From assembly GCA_037443785.1 (NCBI GenBank), contig JBBINR010000014.1, positions 13,227 to 77,226 of the forward strand: a DNA stretch of 64,000 nt, in the 5' to 3' direction. Shown in pieces: positions 27,000-37,084 of this stretch. A program made the translations under genes and the position numbers. The notes beneath the pieces are model-generated. The model ran no database searches, was not told the origin of the DNA, and saw nothing but the letters and a program-made list of their open reading frames with translations. The stretch is from JAQUOA01 sp037443785 (GTDB lineage Bacteria > Bacteroidota > Ignavibacteria > UBA10030 > UBA8401). Numbering within the stretch: the first letter of the stretch is position 1; each line of letters opens with the position of its first letter.

Positions 27000-28925
27000 C
27001 TATTTTAGCAATACCATCTTTTTTAACTGCACTTTATCGCCGCTTTGCAATCGTGCGAAGAATATTCCGTTGGCAAGTTTCGAGCCGTCAAACTGTGCAG
27101 AATACGTTCCTGCTTCCTTCAATTCACTCACCAGCGTTGCAACTTCGCGCCCTATTGCATCATACACTTTTAAGGTTGTAAATCCGTTAGCTGCCAACTG
27201 ATAGCTAATCGTAGTGCTCGGATTAAATGGATTCGGATAGTTCTGAAGGAGCAAAAATTGACGAGGAGAATTATTGTCTGCACTCCCTTTCACTGATGTT
27301 GTTTGATTTATAGGTGCAATATCAACTTGGACGAACACTTTTGTTGTCGTCGTTATCGTCGCTCCGAGAATATCTTGGTACGTCGTATCGATTGAATATC
27401 CACCGGCGAACAGATATCCATTCATTGTTTTTGTGAATGTTGCGTTGCCAAGGCTCGTTGAAATCAACGGGGAAAAATGACCGTACGATGAATGACTTCC
27501 GGGGCCACCTCCATCCGGATAAGAATTTGTAGTGAAGGTATGGGTCGTTGACGGCATGATCGGCGAATCGACATGCTCGTAATGATCTTCATCCACTTCC
27601 GTCGCATTATCAAGAGTGATATCGGCCATGATTCCATTCGGATCACTTTTACTTCCGGATAATTGAAGCCGAAGTGCCGCAGGAAGAGGCGATCCCAAAA
27701 TATTTGTTCGATCAATTTTTGTATCTGAACCACCGCCAAGATCTGCGAAAAATAGCGATTGATCCTGACTGTTGAAGTCTCCCTCCAAACGAGAAATAAG
27801 CACCGGTTCTCCATCATACCCCTGTACTTTGAAGACTGCACTTGTATCGCTGAATTCGCCTGGACCTATGATTTCACCGTTGAAATTTTCTTTTCGAAAA
27901 CTAAAAGACCGGATATATCCGCCGGCTGGAGTATAATTGCTCGTGGATTCGTATGTGGAGGTCAATTGTAAAAAGAGTTCCCATGATGTCGGAGGAACAT
28001 AATCAACATTCACAAGCGTATCATGATGTGCTCCGCTGAAACGATGATACGCCGTTTTGTACGGAAAATAAACCGCTCCGAGTTTTACTGCGCCCGTTAT
28101 ATTATCCGTATGGAATAAAACGGTTGCTGAACCGGTCGCATCCGTTTGCACGCTGTCTTTTTCAAAGTGACCACTGCTCGATTTTATTTTGATCCATCTA
28201 TTTTTCAGCGGATGATCCGCCGGCCCGCCGTCGCAATCATATGCTTGAATTTTGACATTGATTGTCTCCGTTCCTTTCATTGAAATTTTTTCTGGAACTA
28301 CTTTCAAACGGGCATGGATGGCAAGACTGTCTCCCACATCTCGAAGCATTCGTTGGTATGAACGAATCTTATCAAACACCGGACCAATCGATACAAGGGC
28401 AGAATCGGTCGCATTCATTGCATCAATGCTATTCACAAATAATTTTTCTCCGACAGCTATCTGATCTCTCGTTACTGCATCTTCAAGAAAAACGCGCGCC
28501 CGATAACTTCCTCCGGAACTGTCGATCATTCCCCACAATACATATTCGCCGCCATTTATTGGGCCATCATGCGGAAGATCGACGTAATAGTTGGCAACAT
28601 GAATCATCATGAGAGAATCATGATTTATTATTTTTTCTCTTAATGCACCATCGTACCATTCCACGCAGCCTTTCTCCGGGTCAATATTGATAATGGTATG
28701 CGTTGTAATTCCATTTAAGTCCAGCCAATGAAAAAAATCTTTGTCATTTTTTGATCCGGAATAATAGGTATGGAGCGTATCAAACGGAGGCATTGGAATC
28801 GTAACTTTCATTCCGTATAAAAGCACGCTCGGAGCAACGCAATCATCACATTGTTGTGCGTTCATATTTGTCGGCGGGAAAAGAAACAGTATTATTGTGG
28901 AACAGAGCATTCCAAATATTTTCAT
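27000..28925 (-). CDS. Secreted protein of unknown fold with T9SS sorting domain (module 2)
   Basis: A 641-residue protein. A signal peptide (FGMLCSTIILFLFPPTNMNA) is followed by QQCDDCVAPSVLLYGMKVTI, with a CxxC pair close to the mature N-terminus. A segment around residues 205-300 looks like a Big_1/Ig fold (KVVPEKISMKGTETINVKIQ, then GSATVLFHTDNITG). The rest of the body is unrecognised. The C-terminus is a standard sorting domain (QNYPNPFNPSTTISYQL...KMVLLK). It is the cargo gene that precedes the kinase/regulator pair of module 2, from which it is separated by a terminator. Confidence 0.8.
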   Translation of the reverse strand: MKIFGMLCSTIILFLFPPTNMNAQQCDDCVAPSVLLYGMKVTIPMPPFDTLHTYYSGSKNDKDFFHWLDLNGITTHTIINIDPEKGCVEWYDGALREKIINHDSLMMIHVANYYVDLPHDGPINGGEYVLWGMIDSSGGSYRARVFLEDAVTRDQIAVGEKLFVNSIDAMNATDSALVSIGPVFDKIRSYQRMLRDVGDSLAIHARLKVVPEKISMKGTETINVKIQAYDCDGGPADHPLKNRWIKIKSSSGHFEKDSVQTDATGSATVLFHTDNITGAVKLGAVYFPYKTAYHRFSGAHHDTLVNVDYVPPTSWELFLQLTSTYESTSNYTPAGGYIRSFSFRKENFNGEIIGPGEFSDTSAVFKVQGYDGEPVLISRLEGDFNSQDQSLFFADLGGGSDTKIDRTNILGSPLPAALRLQLSGSKSDPNGIMADITLDNATEVDEDHYEHVDSPIMPSTTHTFTTNSYPDGGGPGSHSSYGHFSPLISTSLGNATFTKTMNGYLFAGGYSIDTTYQDILGATITTTTKVFVQVDIAPINQTTSVKGSADNNSPRQFLLLQNYPNPFNPSTTISYQLAANGFTTLKVYDAIGREVATLVSELKEAGTYSAQFDGSKLANGIFFARLQSGDKVQLKKMVLLK

Positions 28926-29110
28926 CGCACTCTCTCCTTGGTCATATGGTTTTGAAGCAATTGTACAGATTCATCGCACTGCTTTTGCAAAAAATTCCTC
29001 TCAAAAATTTTTGCGTGTGGAAGTAGGAATAAAATAGCTATGAATGAAGGCTTCCCACAACTACATACCTATGTAGTTTTAGGACAGGATGACACGAAAC
29101 ACAATAGAGG

Positions 29111-29779
29111 TTAAATCAGTTTTTCTTTTAAGGCTTTTACGATTGCTTCTGAGCGCGAGGCAACATGAAGTTTAGCGTAGATATTTCGAAGATGAAACCG
29201 TACGGTGTTGATACTGACATATAACGAATCGGCAATCGCTTTATACGTTAAGCCGTCAACAAGCGCTTTGAGCACTTGAATTTCACGGTCGGATAAACCG
29301 ATGTTATCCGTTTTCTGCTTGTGTTGAGTTTGAAAAAACAACAGAACCCGCCGTGCAATTTCATTCGACATCGGCGCACCGCCATTATAGGCGTCGTTGA
29401 TTGCAGAAAGTATTTTTTCTGAAGAAGTTTTTTTTAGGATATATCCGACCGCGCCTGCCTGCAACGCTTGAAAAATCATTTCATCGGTGGAATACACGGT
29501 TACCATTAATACCTGTACTTGAGGAAATTGTTGTTTGATAAGTTTAACTCCGTCAATCCCGGACATATCGGGCAGACCGATATCGACAAGAGCGACGTCA
29601 GGAGAAAGTTCTTCGACTGCTTCTATTCCTTCGCGCATTCTCCCGTATGCCCCGACGCATTTCATTCCATCAGCGTCGTTGACAAGCCATTTCAATCCAT
29701 CACGAACTTTCACATCATCTTCAATAATCAAGACGCGGACGGATTCTTGCTTTTTACGTTTAAGTTTGAGTGCTTTCAT
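29111..29779 (-). CDS. NarL/FixJ-type response regulator (module 3)
   Basis: A 222-residue protein with a receiver domain (ED-D at 20-22, phospho-Asp in ALVDIGLPDMSG at about 66, MVTVYST, Lys in YILKKTS) and a LuxR-type helix-turn-helix (LSDREIQVLKALVDGLTYKA, then VSINTVRFHLRNIYAKLHV). It follows its kinase after 43 bp. It is clearly similar to the module 1 regulator in the output domain (YSKLHVRSRTEAVVK against YAKLHVASRSEAIVK), pointing to module duplication. The minus-strand region downstream to 28926 is 185 bp and leads into the module 2 cargo gene. Confidence 0.94.
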   Translation of the reverse strand: MKALKLKRKKQESVRVLIIEDDVKVRDGLKWLVNDADGMKCVGAYGRMREGIEAVEELSPDVALVDIGLPDMSGIDGVKLIKQQFPQVQVLMVTVYSTDEMIFQALQAGAVGYILKKTSSEKILSAINDAYNGGAPMSNEIARRVLLFFQTQHKQKTDNIGLSDREIQVLKALVDGLTYKAIADSLYVSINTVRFHLRNIYAKLHVASRSEAIVKALKEKLI

Positions 29780-29822
29780 GTTTTCATAGTACGATTGCTT
29801 GTTCCAATGAACAACTGCATGT

Positions 29823-32747
29823 TCATGCGGTTTTCGTTTTTAATGGAATTGTTGCGGTGATCGTAGTTCCCGAATGAACGATCGATGTGAGATCAAACGA
29901 TCCGCCAAGCCGCTCAATGCGTCTTTGCATCGTACGCAAACCGTTGCCGTCGTTCGCACCTATCACAAATCCTTTTCCATCATCTTCAATGAGGATCGAC
30001 AACTGACGTTCGATCTTTTTTATCTCTATCGACACGTGCCGCGCATCAGAATGCCGGACAATATTATTTGTTGCTTCCTTTAAAAACAAAAGAAGTGAAG
30101 ACAATTGTTCTTGAGCAAGAATGATTGAATGGATATTGTCATCAATGCGGAGCGTTAGACGAATCCCTTTTGCCTCGAACAATTCCCCGGCAAATGATGA
30201 GAATCGCTGCACTAATTGTGTAAGCGAAAGTTTGTCTTTGTCGAGTGACCACACAACATCACCCAATGATTCAACAAGTTCCTGCGCAGTTGCATGAACC
30301 GTGTCGAGCATCTGCGGCCAATCGTGGTCATGCTTTTGCATGCGCGATTTTTTATGAATTTGTCTTTTCACAACATCGGAAAGCAGTGCAATCCGTGTTA
30401 ATCCCGAACCGATCTCGTCGTGAAGATCCGCTGCAATCCGTGAGCGCAATCGTTCAATGTGTATAAGCTGTGATGCTTTTAGCCACACAATTCCTCCGGC
30501 AGATAATGCAATAGCCAATGCCGCCAGAAGAATGAACCACCATGTTTTCCAAAACGGAGGATGAATCGTGAAGGATAATTGTGCGGGGTGAACGCTGATG
30601 TTTCCATCGAAATCTATCCCTCGAATTTCAAGAGTGTAATTTCCGGAATTAAGCGATGCAAATGTCAGGGACCGCTGCGGCGTTGGCTTTGACCAATCTG
30701 TCTTGCCAGCAAATCTCCATTGGAAGAAAAGATTTTTTCCCGATCGTAAACTTGAGGCATTCAGTTGCACAGAGATCGTATTTTGATCGTATGAAAGATT
30801 GGCAAGTTGAGAATCAGGAATACTTTTGCCTTCAATTTCGCATGAGCCAATCCACACTATTGGCGGAGTGAAGGTCTTACTTTTTTCTTTATATGTTATT
30901 AGGGTCGAAGGTGTCATCATCCACCGCGTTGTATCCGGCAGTGTGCCCACTGAAAAGACCGGTTCGTCGATAAATTCTCGGAGCAATGGCGGCGACGCAA
31001 GAGAATCATCGTGCAAAAACTGAATTCCGCTTTGAGTCCCGAGCATAATGATATTTCCCGGACTTTGTTTTGCACACCAAATTCCGCTTTCCGAAATTAC
31101 CAGTTGGCGAAAATCATTCCCGTTGAAGTGCAGTAAACCTTTATAGCGGGTTCCTACAAGAAGTGAACCTTTTTCAATCGGTACAAGGGAGCGAACAGCA
31201 CTTTCTCCTGCGCGTAATTTTGAATTGTAATTTTTGACTGCCGGTTTACCATTGACAAATTTTACTTCAAAAAGCCCGTGATCGTAACTTCCCAGCCAAA
31301 TTGCCCCTGACTGGTCTTCCGCAATTGCACGAATGGAATTGTCAGGAAGGCCGTCTTCCACCCGTAAATGCATTGTTTTTCGTATCCCTTCGGAAGGAAT
31401 GATAAAGAGTCCTTTATTTTCCGCGTAACTGCACCAGACTCTTTGCTTTGAATCTTCAAAAACAAAAAGAGGGTTGGCGTGCGGGAGGAAATTTCCTGCC
31501 GGAAAAAATTTTTCAACCGACAAAATGCTTTTTTGATTCTTCCTCGTATGAATGGAAACTTTCATTACGTTTCCCGAAGCGTCTCCGATAATACATTGAT
31601 TTTCAGAATCTATAAAGATCGAGCGCGGTAAAAGAGAATACGGACCAATCGCAGTGTGATGCATCAGAATCCATTGCTGTTGCTCATTTTTCCAGCATTC
31701 CGTAAGTCCGTCATCAACACACATCCAGATGTGTCCCGCAGAATCTGATGCCCCCAATGATCCGTTTGTTCCATTAAAACTGTGAGGGAGAAGAATTTTT
31801 TGCACATCAAATGAACGAATGACCGAAATGCCAAGGGTATATGAAGCTGTCCACACCGATCCATCTCGATCGACAAAGCATCCGTCGATCGAATGTGAAA
31901 GCAATCCATTCTTTGGTATAAAATGCTTTGAGGTAAACGGAGAAAGCGTCACTTCAAATAACCCTTCGCCTGAGGATACATAGCAATGATCGGCGGTGGC
32001 AGCAATTCCGGTGATCTGGGTATGGATAAGTCGATAACTTTTCTCTATTGCTTTGCCATTAAAAAGAAGGAGCCAGCCTTTGTCGGTTCCAAATACAATG
32101 CGATCGTCAGAAGTTCTTGAAAAACCTGAGAGAGATCCGTAACGTTCACGGGGAAAATGAAAATTCAATTTTGCCAATCGGTTATGGACACTGTAGAGAT
32201 CATTCCCGCTGACGACAAAAATATTTTGATAAGCATCGGAGAATATCCAGTCTATTGACCGTCCCGAAAGCGATGGAACCAAATGAAATGTATTTGATGA
32301 AATATCAAGGGCAAAAAGTTCATTAATTGTTCCGCAATACAGCATGCCGTTGTCGTCTTCATACAGCGCAGTAACAATATTTGAAATCGCTTGTGGTGAG
32401 AACAAAATATTCGACATCCCTCGCGGCGTATATTTGCATAATCCTCCACCATTCGTTCCAAGCCAAACAATAGTTGAATCGAACTTCCCGGGCAAAATAA
32501 CGTTAATCCTGCTATTTGATAAACTATCGGCAATCGTCAAATTCGTGAAATTCAATCCGTCAAAAATGCTTACCCCCTCATCCGTTCCGATCCATAATCG
32601 GCCAAGATGATCTTGAGAAAACGTAAGCACATCATTGGACAGCAATCCATCTTTGCTTGTATAATGTTTAAATGGATAAATTTGCCCGGCAGTTTGGGAA
32701 CTGAAGAACAATGTTAGAAATGTGAAGACAACGATCAGCCTGCTCAT
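29823..32747 (-). CDS. Propeller-sensor histidine kinase (module 3)
   Basis: About 974 residues from the ATG at 32747 (signal peptide LIVVFTFLTLFFSSQTAGQ). Regular Reg_prop blades (YTSKDGLLSNDVLTFSQDHL, GRLWIGTDEGVSIFDG, GAIWLGSYDHGLFEV) form the periplasmic propellers, followed by a Y_Y_Y domain (FFQWRFAGKTDWSKPTPQRS). A transmembrane helix (WFILLAALAIALSAGGIVW) precedes HisKA_3 with IAADLHDEIGSGLTRIALLS (His about 774) and a HATPase (EDDGKGF). Its architecture and histidine box match the module 1 kinase. The regulator follows directly. Confidence 0.93.
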   Translation of the reverse strand: MSRLIVVFTFLTLFFSSQTAGQIYPFKHYTSKDGLLSNDVLTFSQDHLGRLWIGTDEGVSIFDGLNFTNLTIADSLSNSRINVILPGKFDSTIVWLGTNGGGLCKYTPRGMSNILFSPQAISNIVTALYEDDNGMLYCGTINELFALDISSNTFHLVPSLSGRSIDWIFSDAYQNIFVVSGNDLYSVHNRLAKLNFHFPRERYGSLSGFSRTSDDRIVFGTDKGWLLLFNGKAIEKSYRLIHTQITGIAATADHCYVSSGEGLFEVTLSPFTSKHFIPKNGLLSHSIDGCFVDRDGSVWTASYTLGISVIRSFDVQKILLPHSFNGTNGSLGASDSAGHIWMCVDDGLTECWKNEQQQWILMHHTAIGPYSLLPRSIFIDSENQCIIGDASGNVMKVSIHTRKNQKSILSVEKFFPAGNFLPHANPLFVFEDSKQRVWCSYAENKGLFIIPSEGIRKTMHLRVEDGLPDNSIRAIAEDQSGAIWLGSYDHGLFEVKFVNGKPAVKNYNSKLRAGESAVRSLVPIEKGSLLVGTRYKGLLHFNGNDFRQLVISESGIWCAKQSPGNIIMLGTQSGIQFLHDDSLASPPLLREFIDEPVFSVGTLPDTTRWMMTPSTLITYKEKSKTFTPPIVWIGSCEIEGKSIPDSQLANLSYDQNTISVQLNASSLRSGKNLFFQWRFAGKTDWSKPTPQRSLTFASLNSGNYTLEIRGIDFDGNISVHPAQLSFTIHPPFWKTWWFILLAALAIALSAGGIVWLKASQLIHIERLRSRIAADLHDEIGSGLTRIALLSDVVKRQIHKKSRMQKHDHDWPQMLDTVHATAQELVESLGDVVWSLDKDKLSLTQLVQRFSSFAGELFEAKGIRLTLRIDDNIHSIILAQEQLSSLLLFLKEATNNIVRHSDARHVSIEIKKIERQLSILIEDDGKGFVIGANDGNGLRTMQRRIERLGGSFDLTSIVHSGTTITATIPLKTKTA

Positions 32748-32779
32748 GTGAGAAGAAAATAAAAAGGGAAGAAACAAAA

Positions 32780-32810
32780 AGCCATCAAATTATAGAACCA
32801 TTTGATGGCT
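32780..32810 (-). terminator. Terminator of the 32845-34203 gene
   Basis: AGCCATCAAA / TTTGATGGCT stem, followed on the minus strand by TTTTTGTTTC. It again separates the cargo gene from the kinase, as in the two other modules. Confidence 0.85.
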
Positions 32811-32844
32811 TTCGATACGCGGCACAATATTCGCTGAACTAAAG

Positions 32845-34203
32845 TTATTTGATCAATAGCATTTTTTTTGTTGCTGTAAAATCATCAGACCGAAGTGTAT
32901 AAAAATAAACGCCGGCTGCAACGTGTGACGCATCCCATTGCACGAAATGAGCACCGGCAGACATCTCTCCATGAACAAGTGACGTCACCGTTCTTCCAAG
33001 CATATCATACACCGTTAAATCTGTCCGAACATTGCCCAGTCCATCAGGAATGTTAAACTGAATTGTCGTGGTCGGGTTGAACGGATTGGGGAAATTTTGC
33101 TCCAGTGAATATGTTTCCGGATAACCGTTAATTGTCACAACTATTTCTGCACTATACGTATACCGTCCGTCACGGTCGATCTGACGCAAGCGATATGCAT
33201 ATGTTCCCGAACGATTCACATGATCAACGAATGAATATTTTTTGGATGAGTTCGATGATCCGCTTCCTTCAACAAAACCAATCTTGCTCCAACTGTTGAG
33301 TGATAACTGATTACTGATAACTTCCTTTTCGATTTCAAATCCATGATTGTTCAATTCCATCGCAGTCTGCCATGAAAGCTCAATTCCACGCCCTTTTGCA
33401 CCTGCGGTGAATGAAGTAAGTTCAACGGGAAGAGCAGAACTTGCGCTCGTATCGAAATACAGTTGATCAAATTCAACACTCGTACGTGCAATTGCTGCCG
33501 AAGTATATTCAACAAGGATACCCATATAGCCATTCGTGAAATCACTATAAGTATTGTCAATTGCAGATCCTTGATTAACAGTTGTATTTGTTGCAGAGGG
33601 GACGCTGGTTGCAACAGCACCATTACCATTTGCTGTTGGCAATATTGATGTATATAATGTCCATTCTCCCGTAGTCGATCTAGTAACACGGATCATAAAC
33701 CCAATATCTGTTAAACCATTAGTTAAGGTATCAGCAGATGTAATAATTGTGGCTACCCCAAGGCCATCAACATATCTTTTCAAAAAAATGTTATCACCTC
33801 CGCTATTATCGCCAACAGTTACTACATAGCCATCTACAGTGGACGAACTCAAATCTGACTCATTCGAGAATATCCAAATTTCTACATTGTTTGTAGTTGT
33901 AAAGGCTTGACTTCGACGACCAATCCAAAAAGACCAAGATTGCTCGATGCCCCATGATATTGTCCTTTGCATACTTAAATATTTAATTCCTGCGAATGCA
34001 GAAGTATCATTCAAATGCAGCGTATTAGAACCTGAGGCGCCTGCAGAGGCATTGCTTGAAGTTATCTCCCAAGAAGCGACTGAACCATTCCATGGAGGGT
34101 TATTTGTAAAATCTCCATCTTCAAATGAATCAATTGTCTGCGAAAGCATGTTTGAAATGAAAATTCCATTTACAATTACGAAAAATATACTTGTGTTTTT
34201 CAT
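32845..34203 (-). CDS. Secreted jelly-roll-like protein with T9SS sorting domain (module 3)
   Basis: A 452-residue protein with signal peptide. The body starts with DSFEDGDFTNNPPWNGSVAS, a pattern common in secreted Bacteroidota proteins with a concanavalin-like fold, and continues to about residue 250 (VEFDQLYFDTS). Then come the LPVELTSFTAGAKGRGIELS linker region seen in the two LamG proteins, a repeat-bearing stretch (33295-33325) before SKIGFVEGSGSSNSS, and the sorting domain (QNFPNPFNPTTTIQFNIP...KKMLLIK). It is the cargo member of module 3. No catalytic motif is visible; binding or adhesion is the likeliest role. Confidence 0.82.
   Translation of the reverse strand: MKNTSIFFVIVNGIFISNMLSQTIDSFEDGDFTNNPPWNGSVASWEITSSNASAGASGSNTLHLNDTSAFAGIKYLSMQRTISWGIEQSWSFWIGRRSQAFTTTNNVEIWIFSNESDLSSSTVDGYVVTVGDNSGGDNIFLKRYVDGLGVATIITSADTLTNGLTDIGFMIRVTRSTTGEWTLYTSILPTANGNGAVATSVPSATNTTVNQGSAIDNTYSDFTNGYMGILVEYTSAAIARTSVEFDQLYFDTSASSALPVELTSFTAGAKGRGIELSWQTAMELNNHGFEIEKEVISNQLSLNSWSKIGFVEGSGSSNSSKKYSFVDHVNRSGTYAYRLRQIDRDGRYTYSAEIVVTINGYPETYSLEQNFPNPFNPTTTIQFNIPDGLGNVRTDLTVYDMLGRTVTSLVHGEMSAGAHFVQWDASHVAAGVYFYTLRSDDFTATKKMLLIK
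33295..33325. repeat. Short inverted/direct repeat in the linker of a T9SS protein
   Basis: Plus-strand GTTGAGTGATAACTGATTAC continuing TGATAACTTCC: alternating TGATAACTG and TGATTACTG units. It encodes VISNQLSLNSW in the same linker position as the insertions at 13619-13689 and 20039-20070. Confidence 0.55.
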
Positions 34204-34486
34204 TATGCCTCCTTCTTTTTTATTGAAAAAAAATGTTTGTGTAATTTTTCTAATTATACGCTACCTGACATAACGCAGTGCAATAATTCCAATTACAAAA
34301 AATTTAGGACCTGTATTAAGACAAGAAATAAAAGAAAAGTGGGCTATAATATGGGGTTGAAAAAGGACAGATCCCTATTCTCGCCGGTGAACAGTTCTCT
34401 TATTAAAAACTTCTTCCGTTGTCAGGAAGAGACATTCAAAATAGAAGCACACCGCTCGTATTCAACGAACGGTGTGCTGAAAAAAA
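34204..34486. other. Intergenic region between module 3 cargo and the split T9SS gene
   Basis: 283 bp without a convincing gene. It holds the terminator of the split gene at 34446-34478 and, presumably, the promoter of the 32845-34203 gene, which I could not pinpoint. Confidence 0.4.
34446..34478 (-). terminator. Terminator of the split T9SS gene
   Basis: AGCACACCG / CGGTGTGCT stem with a 15-base loop; minus-strand tail TCTATTTTG. Confidence 0.6.
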
Positions 34487-36997
34487 TTACTTCATCAACA
34501 TCATTTTTTTAATCTGTACAAATGAAGCATTACCGGTGCTGGATTTTGCGGAGATGCGGATAAAATATACACCGCTGCTCACCTGCTTGTCGGAATTATT
34601 TGTGCCGCTCCACACAACGCGGTAATAACTCGGACTTTGTACATCGTTTACCAACGTTTTTACTTCTTGTCCGAGAATTGAGTATATCTTCACTGTAACC
34701 ATGCTCTGTTGCGGAATCGCGTACGCAATGGTCGTTGATGGATTGAATGGATTCGGATAGTTATTCTGGAGATCATAGACTGTTGGAATCCCTGAATACT
34801 GTTCCTGAACTCCAAGTGAATTGTCGGTGACATCGGCAGTGTCAATCACCATCAATTGATACCCGCCCGTGGTCGAAGTAAATTGACCGAGCACACCGGT
34901 AAAGGTAACTTTATTGATGATGGACATTCCGTCGACATCCCCATCCGATGCATTTGGCGTTCTTAAAACTACCGCATTTGTTGAATCGGTCGCATCGACA
35001 ATGGCATACGATGTTGCCGCTGCGTACGCACCGCTTCCAGTAACGGTAAGATTAATCACTTTCAACAACTCGGCTTCATAATTTTCACCATTGGTTGCAA
35101 TTTCTTTCACCGTAACAAGCTGCGCCGCGGGAAGCGTATTACTACGCGACAGACGTTTAACGCTTATAATTCCCGCCGCTGAATTTGTTGTTGAAATTTC
35201 TTTCAAACCTTTATACTCGGAAGTTATCCCCATTACTTCAATCTTATCGCCCTTTGCAAAGTATCCGCTGGTAATCGAATCGCGCACCCATCCGGCAATA
35301 CCATAGTAAACGACAATCGCTGCGGAAGTATCTTGCATATATAGGTACGAACCTTTTGTCCTCGTCACAATTCCCTCGATATAAACTGTCGAACCATTAG
35401 CCGCGTTGCGTGCTTCTTTGACGCTGACTTTAGAAAGACTGCTTCCGCTTACGGCAACAGTATCGGTTACGGTTGCGGCATTGCTGAAGAAGACAACGGC
35501 ACCATTTTGATTTCCGCTCGATACCGGCGCATAGGTAACATAGAATTTTGCCGATGCCATTGTATCAAGCACAACCACGGTCGGAGTAACTGTGAAAACG
35601 GCATTCGATGACGTCACGGCAGTTATCTTCAATGAATCAGTTCCAATATTTTTTACCGTGATGCTGTCTTTTTTGGTTTCTCCCGAAAGGACATTCGTAA
35701 AACTTAACGTTGATGGCGTTGCGGAGAAAATCGCCTCCTTAATAATTCCGTTTCCCGTCACTGCTATACTATCAATTTTATTTGGAGCATTATGATAGAA
35801 GTAGATCTTTCCGGTTTGGGCTCCCTTTGCAACCGGCGCAAATGTAATTCCGAATTTTTTCGTTGCCGAAATATTGATGTCAGCAGTTGTTGGCGCGATT
35901 GTAAAAAGCGAATTCGATGACTTCACGGAATCGATTATAAGATGAGCAGTCGTACCGGTGTTTGTCACAGCAACACTGTCAACCTGTGTGGAATCTTTCC
36001 AAACATTTCCAAACGCAACCGTTGTCGGGGATGCGGAAAAACCAGCCGCGGTAATTACAATGCTATATCCATCCGGATTTACCGTTGTAAATGAATTTGC
36101 TCCATCGGCGGGAGAAAATGCAACGATCCGTTCTTGCGTTGAGCCGTTTGACCAAACCACATTACCAACCGCATCGGTATTAATCATGAGCGAAGTTGCT
36201 GCGGTACCGGTGCCGTTCGGAGATATCTTTTTTGCACCGGCCCCTGTCGTTAAATCAATTGCATAGATTCCATTTTGACCGGCTGTTGCGCTGTGGATCA
36301 ATGCATATAACTTATCATCGGATGCGGATGCAGAATTACTTCCATGATAGATTGTCAAATCTTCAAAAATTGGCGTACCGGTTAAATTGAATGTGCCCGC
36401 ATCATCAAGCGAATCGAGCCATTGCTTTACTCCGGCCGAATTGAATTTTGCGATTTTTTTTCTCGACGCCGATGCATCACCAAAGGCAACATAAAAATTT
36501 CCTTCATCGTCAATCGCAAGAGCTTTCATGTAACCGTTCGTTGTTCCCGGTACAGTCAAATAAGGATCGATGTTGACGACATTTGTTTGAACGCCCTGTG
36601 AACCGACTTTTTTTATAATGTAATTGGTATTTTTGGTCCCGCCCAAAATGGTGTAATAGACTGTATCCGTTCCTTCAATTTTTACGGTCATACCACGAAT
36701 TGATGTCGATGAAAATATCGTCGTATCAAGCAGCGTATTACTTCCGGCATCGTATCGACGCATGACGGCAGCGCCGGTATAACCATATCCTCCGAGCGCA
36801 ATAATATTTCCTTGGAGTGCAAAGACGTGAGTAGGAATCGATGCAGGCCACATTGGAGTGGTAGCAATTTTTTTAAGATACGCTCCATCGGCTTGAAGTT
36901 CGTAAAGTCCATTTGCCGATGATGTTCCCCGAGCAACGTAGATTCTGCCAAATGCAGAATCAGACTGATACATCAATGATGCGTTTCCCCGATACGC
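34487..36997 (-). pseudogene. 3' half of a T9SS gene split by the IS1595 element
   Basis: The frame has no signal peptide or credible start. Coding character continues upstream of the first possible start (TTG at 36976) through AYRGNASL to 36997, exactly to the 8-bp duplication bordering the element. It encodes a propeller-like region (YVARGTSSANGLYELQADG), two ASH-type Ig domains (TTVAFGNVWKDSTQVDSVAV; STLSFTNVLSGETKKDSITV), a nucleic-acid-binding-like OB segment (GSTVYIEGIVTRTKGSYLYM) and a sorting domain (NNYPNPFNPSTTIAYAIP...KKMMLMK). Joined to 40826-40377 with one duplication copy removed, it forms one 986-residue frame. Alone it lacks a secretion signal, so it is very likely inactive. 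Confidence 0.93.
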
Positions 36998-37005
36998 GTA
37001 CGAAG
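36998..37005. repeat. Left target-site duplication of the IS1595 element
   Basis: GTACGAAG, identical to 40377-40384. Eight bases is the usual duplication size of the IS1595 family. Confidence 0.95.
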
Positions 37006-37028
37006 GGTAACTATATACATTACTTAAC
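37006..37028. repeat. Left terminal inverted repeat of the IS1595 element
   Basis: Starts GGTAACTATATACATT and ends CTTAAC; 19 of 23 bases match the inverted right end. Confidence 0.93.
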
Positions 37029-37084
37029 CACTTTTTCTGTATAAATATGTAAAGCTGATTTTTGAATTATAACGGAGAAAGAAT

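Noticed and set aside
34237..34512. Plus-strand ORF in the interval after the split T9SS gene
   Set aside because: It runs through the terminator hairpin and has no ribosome site or conserved pattern.
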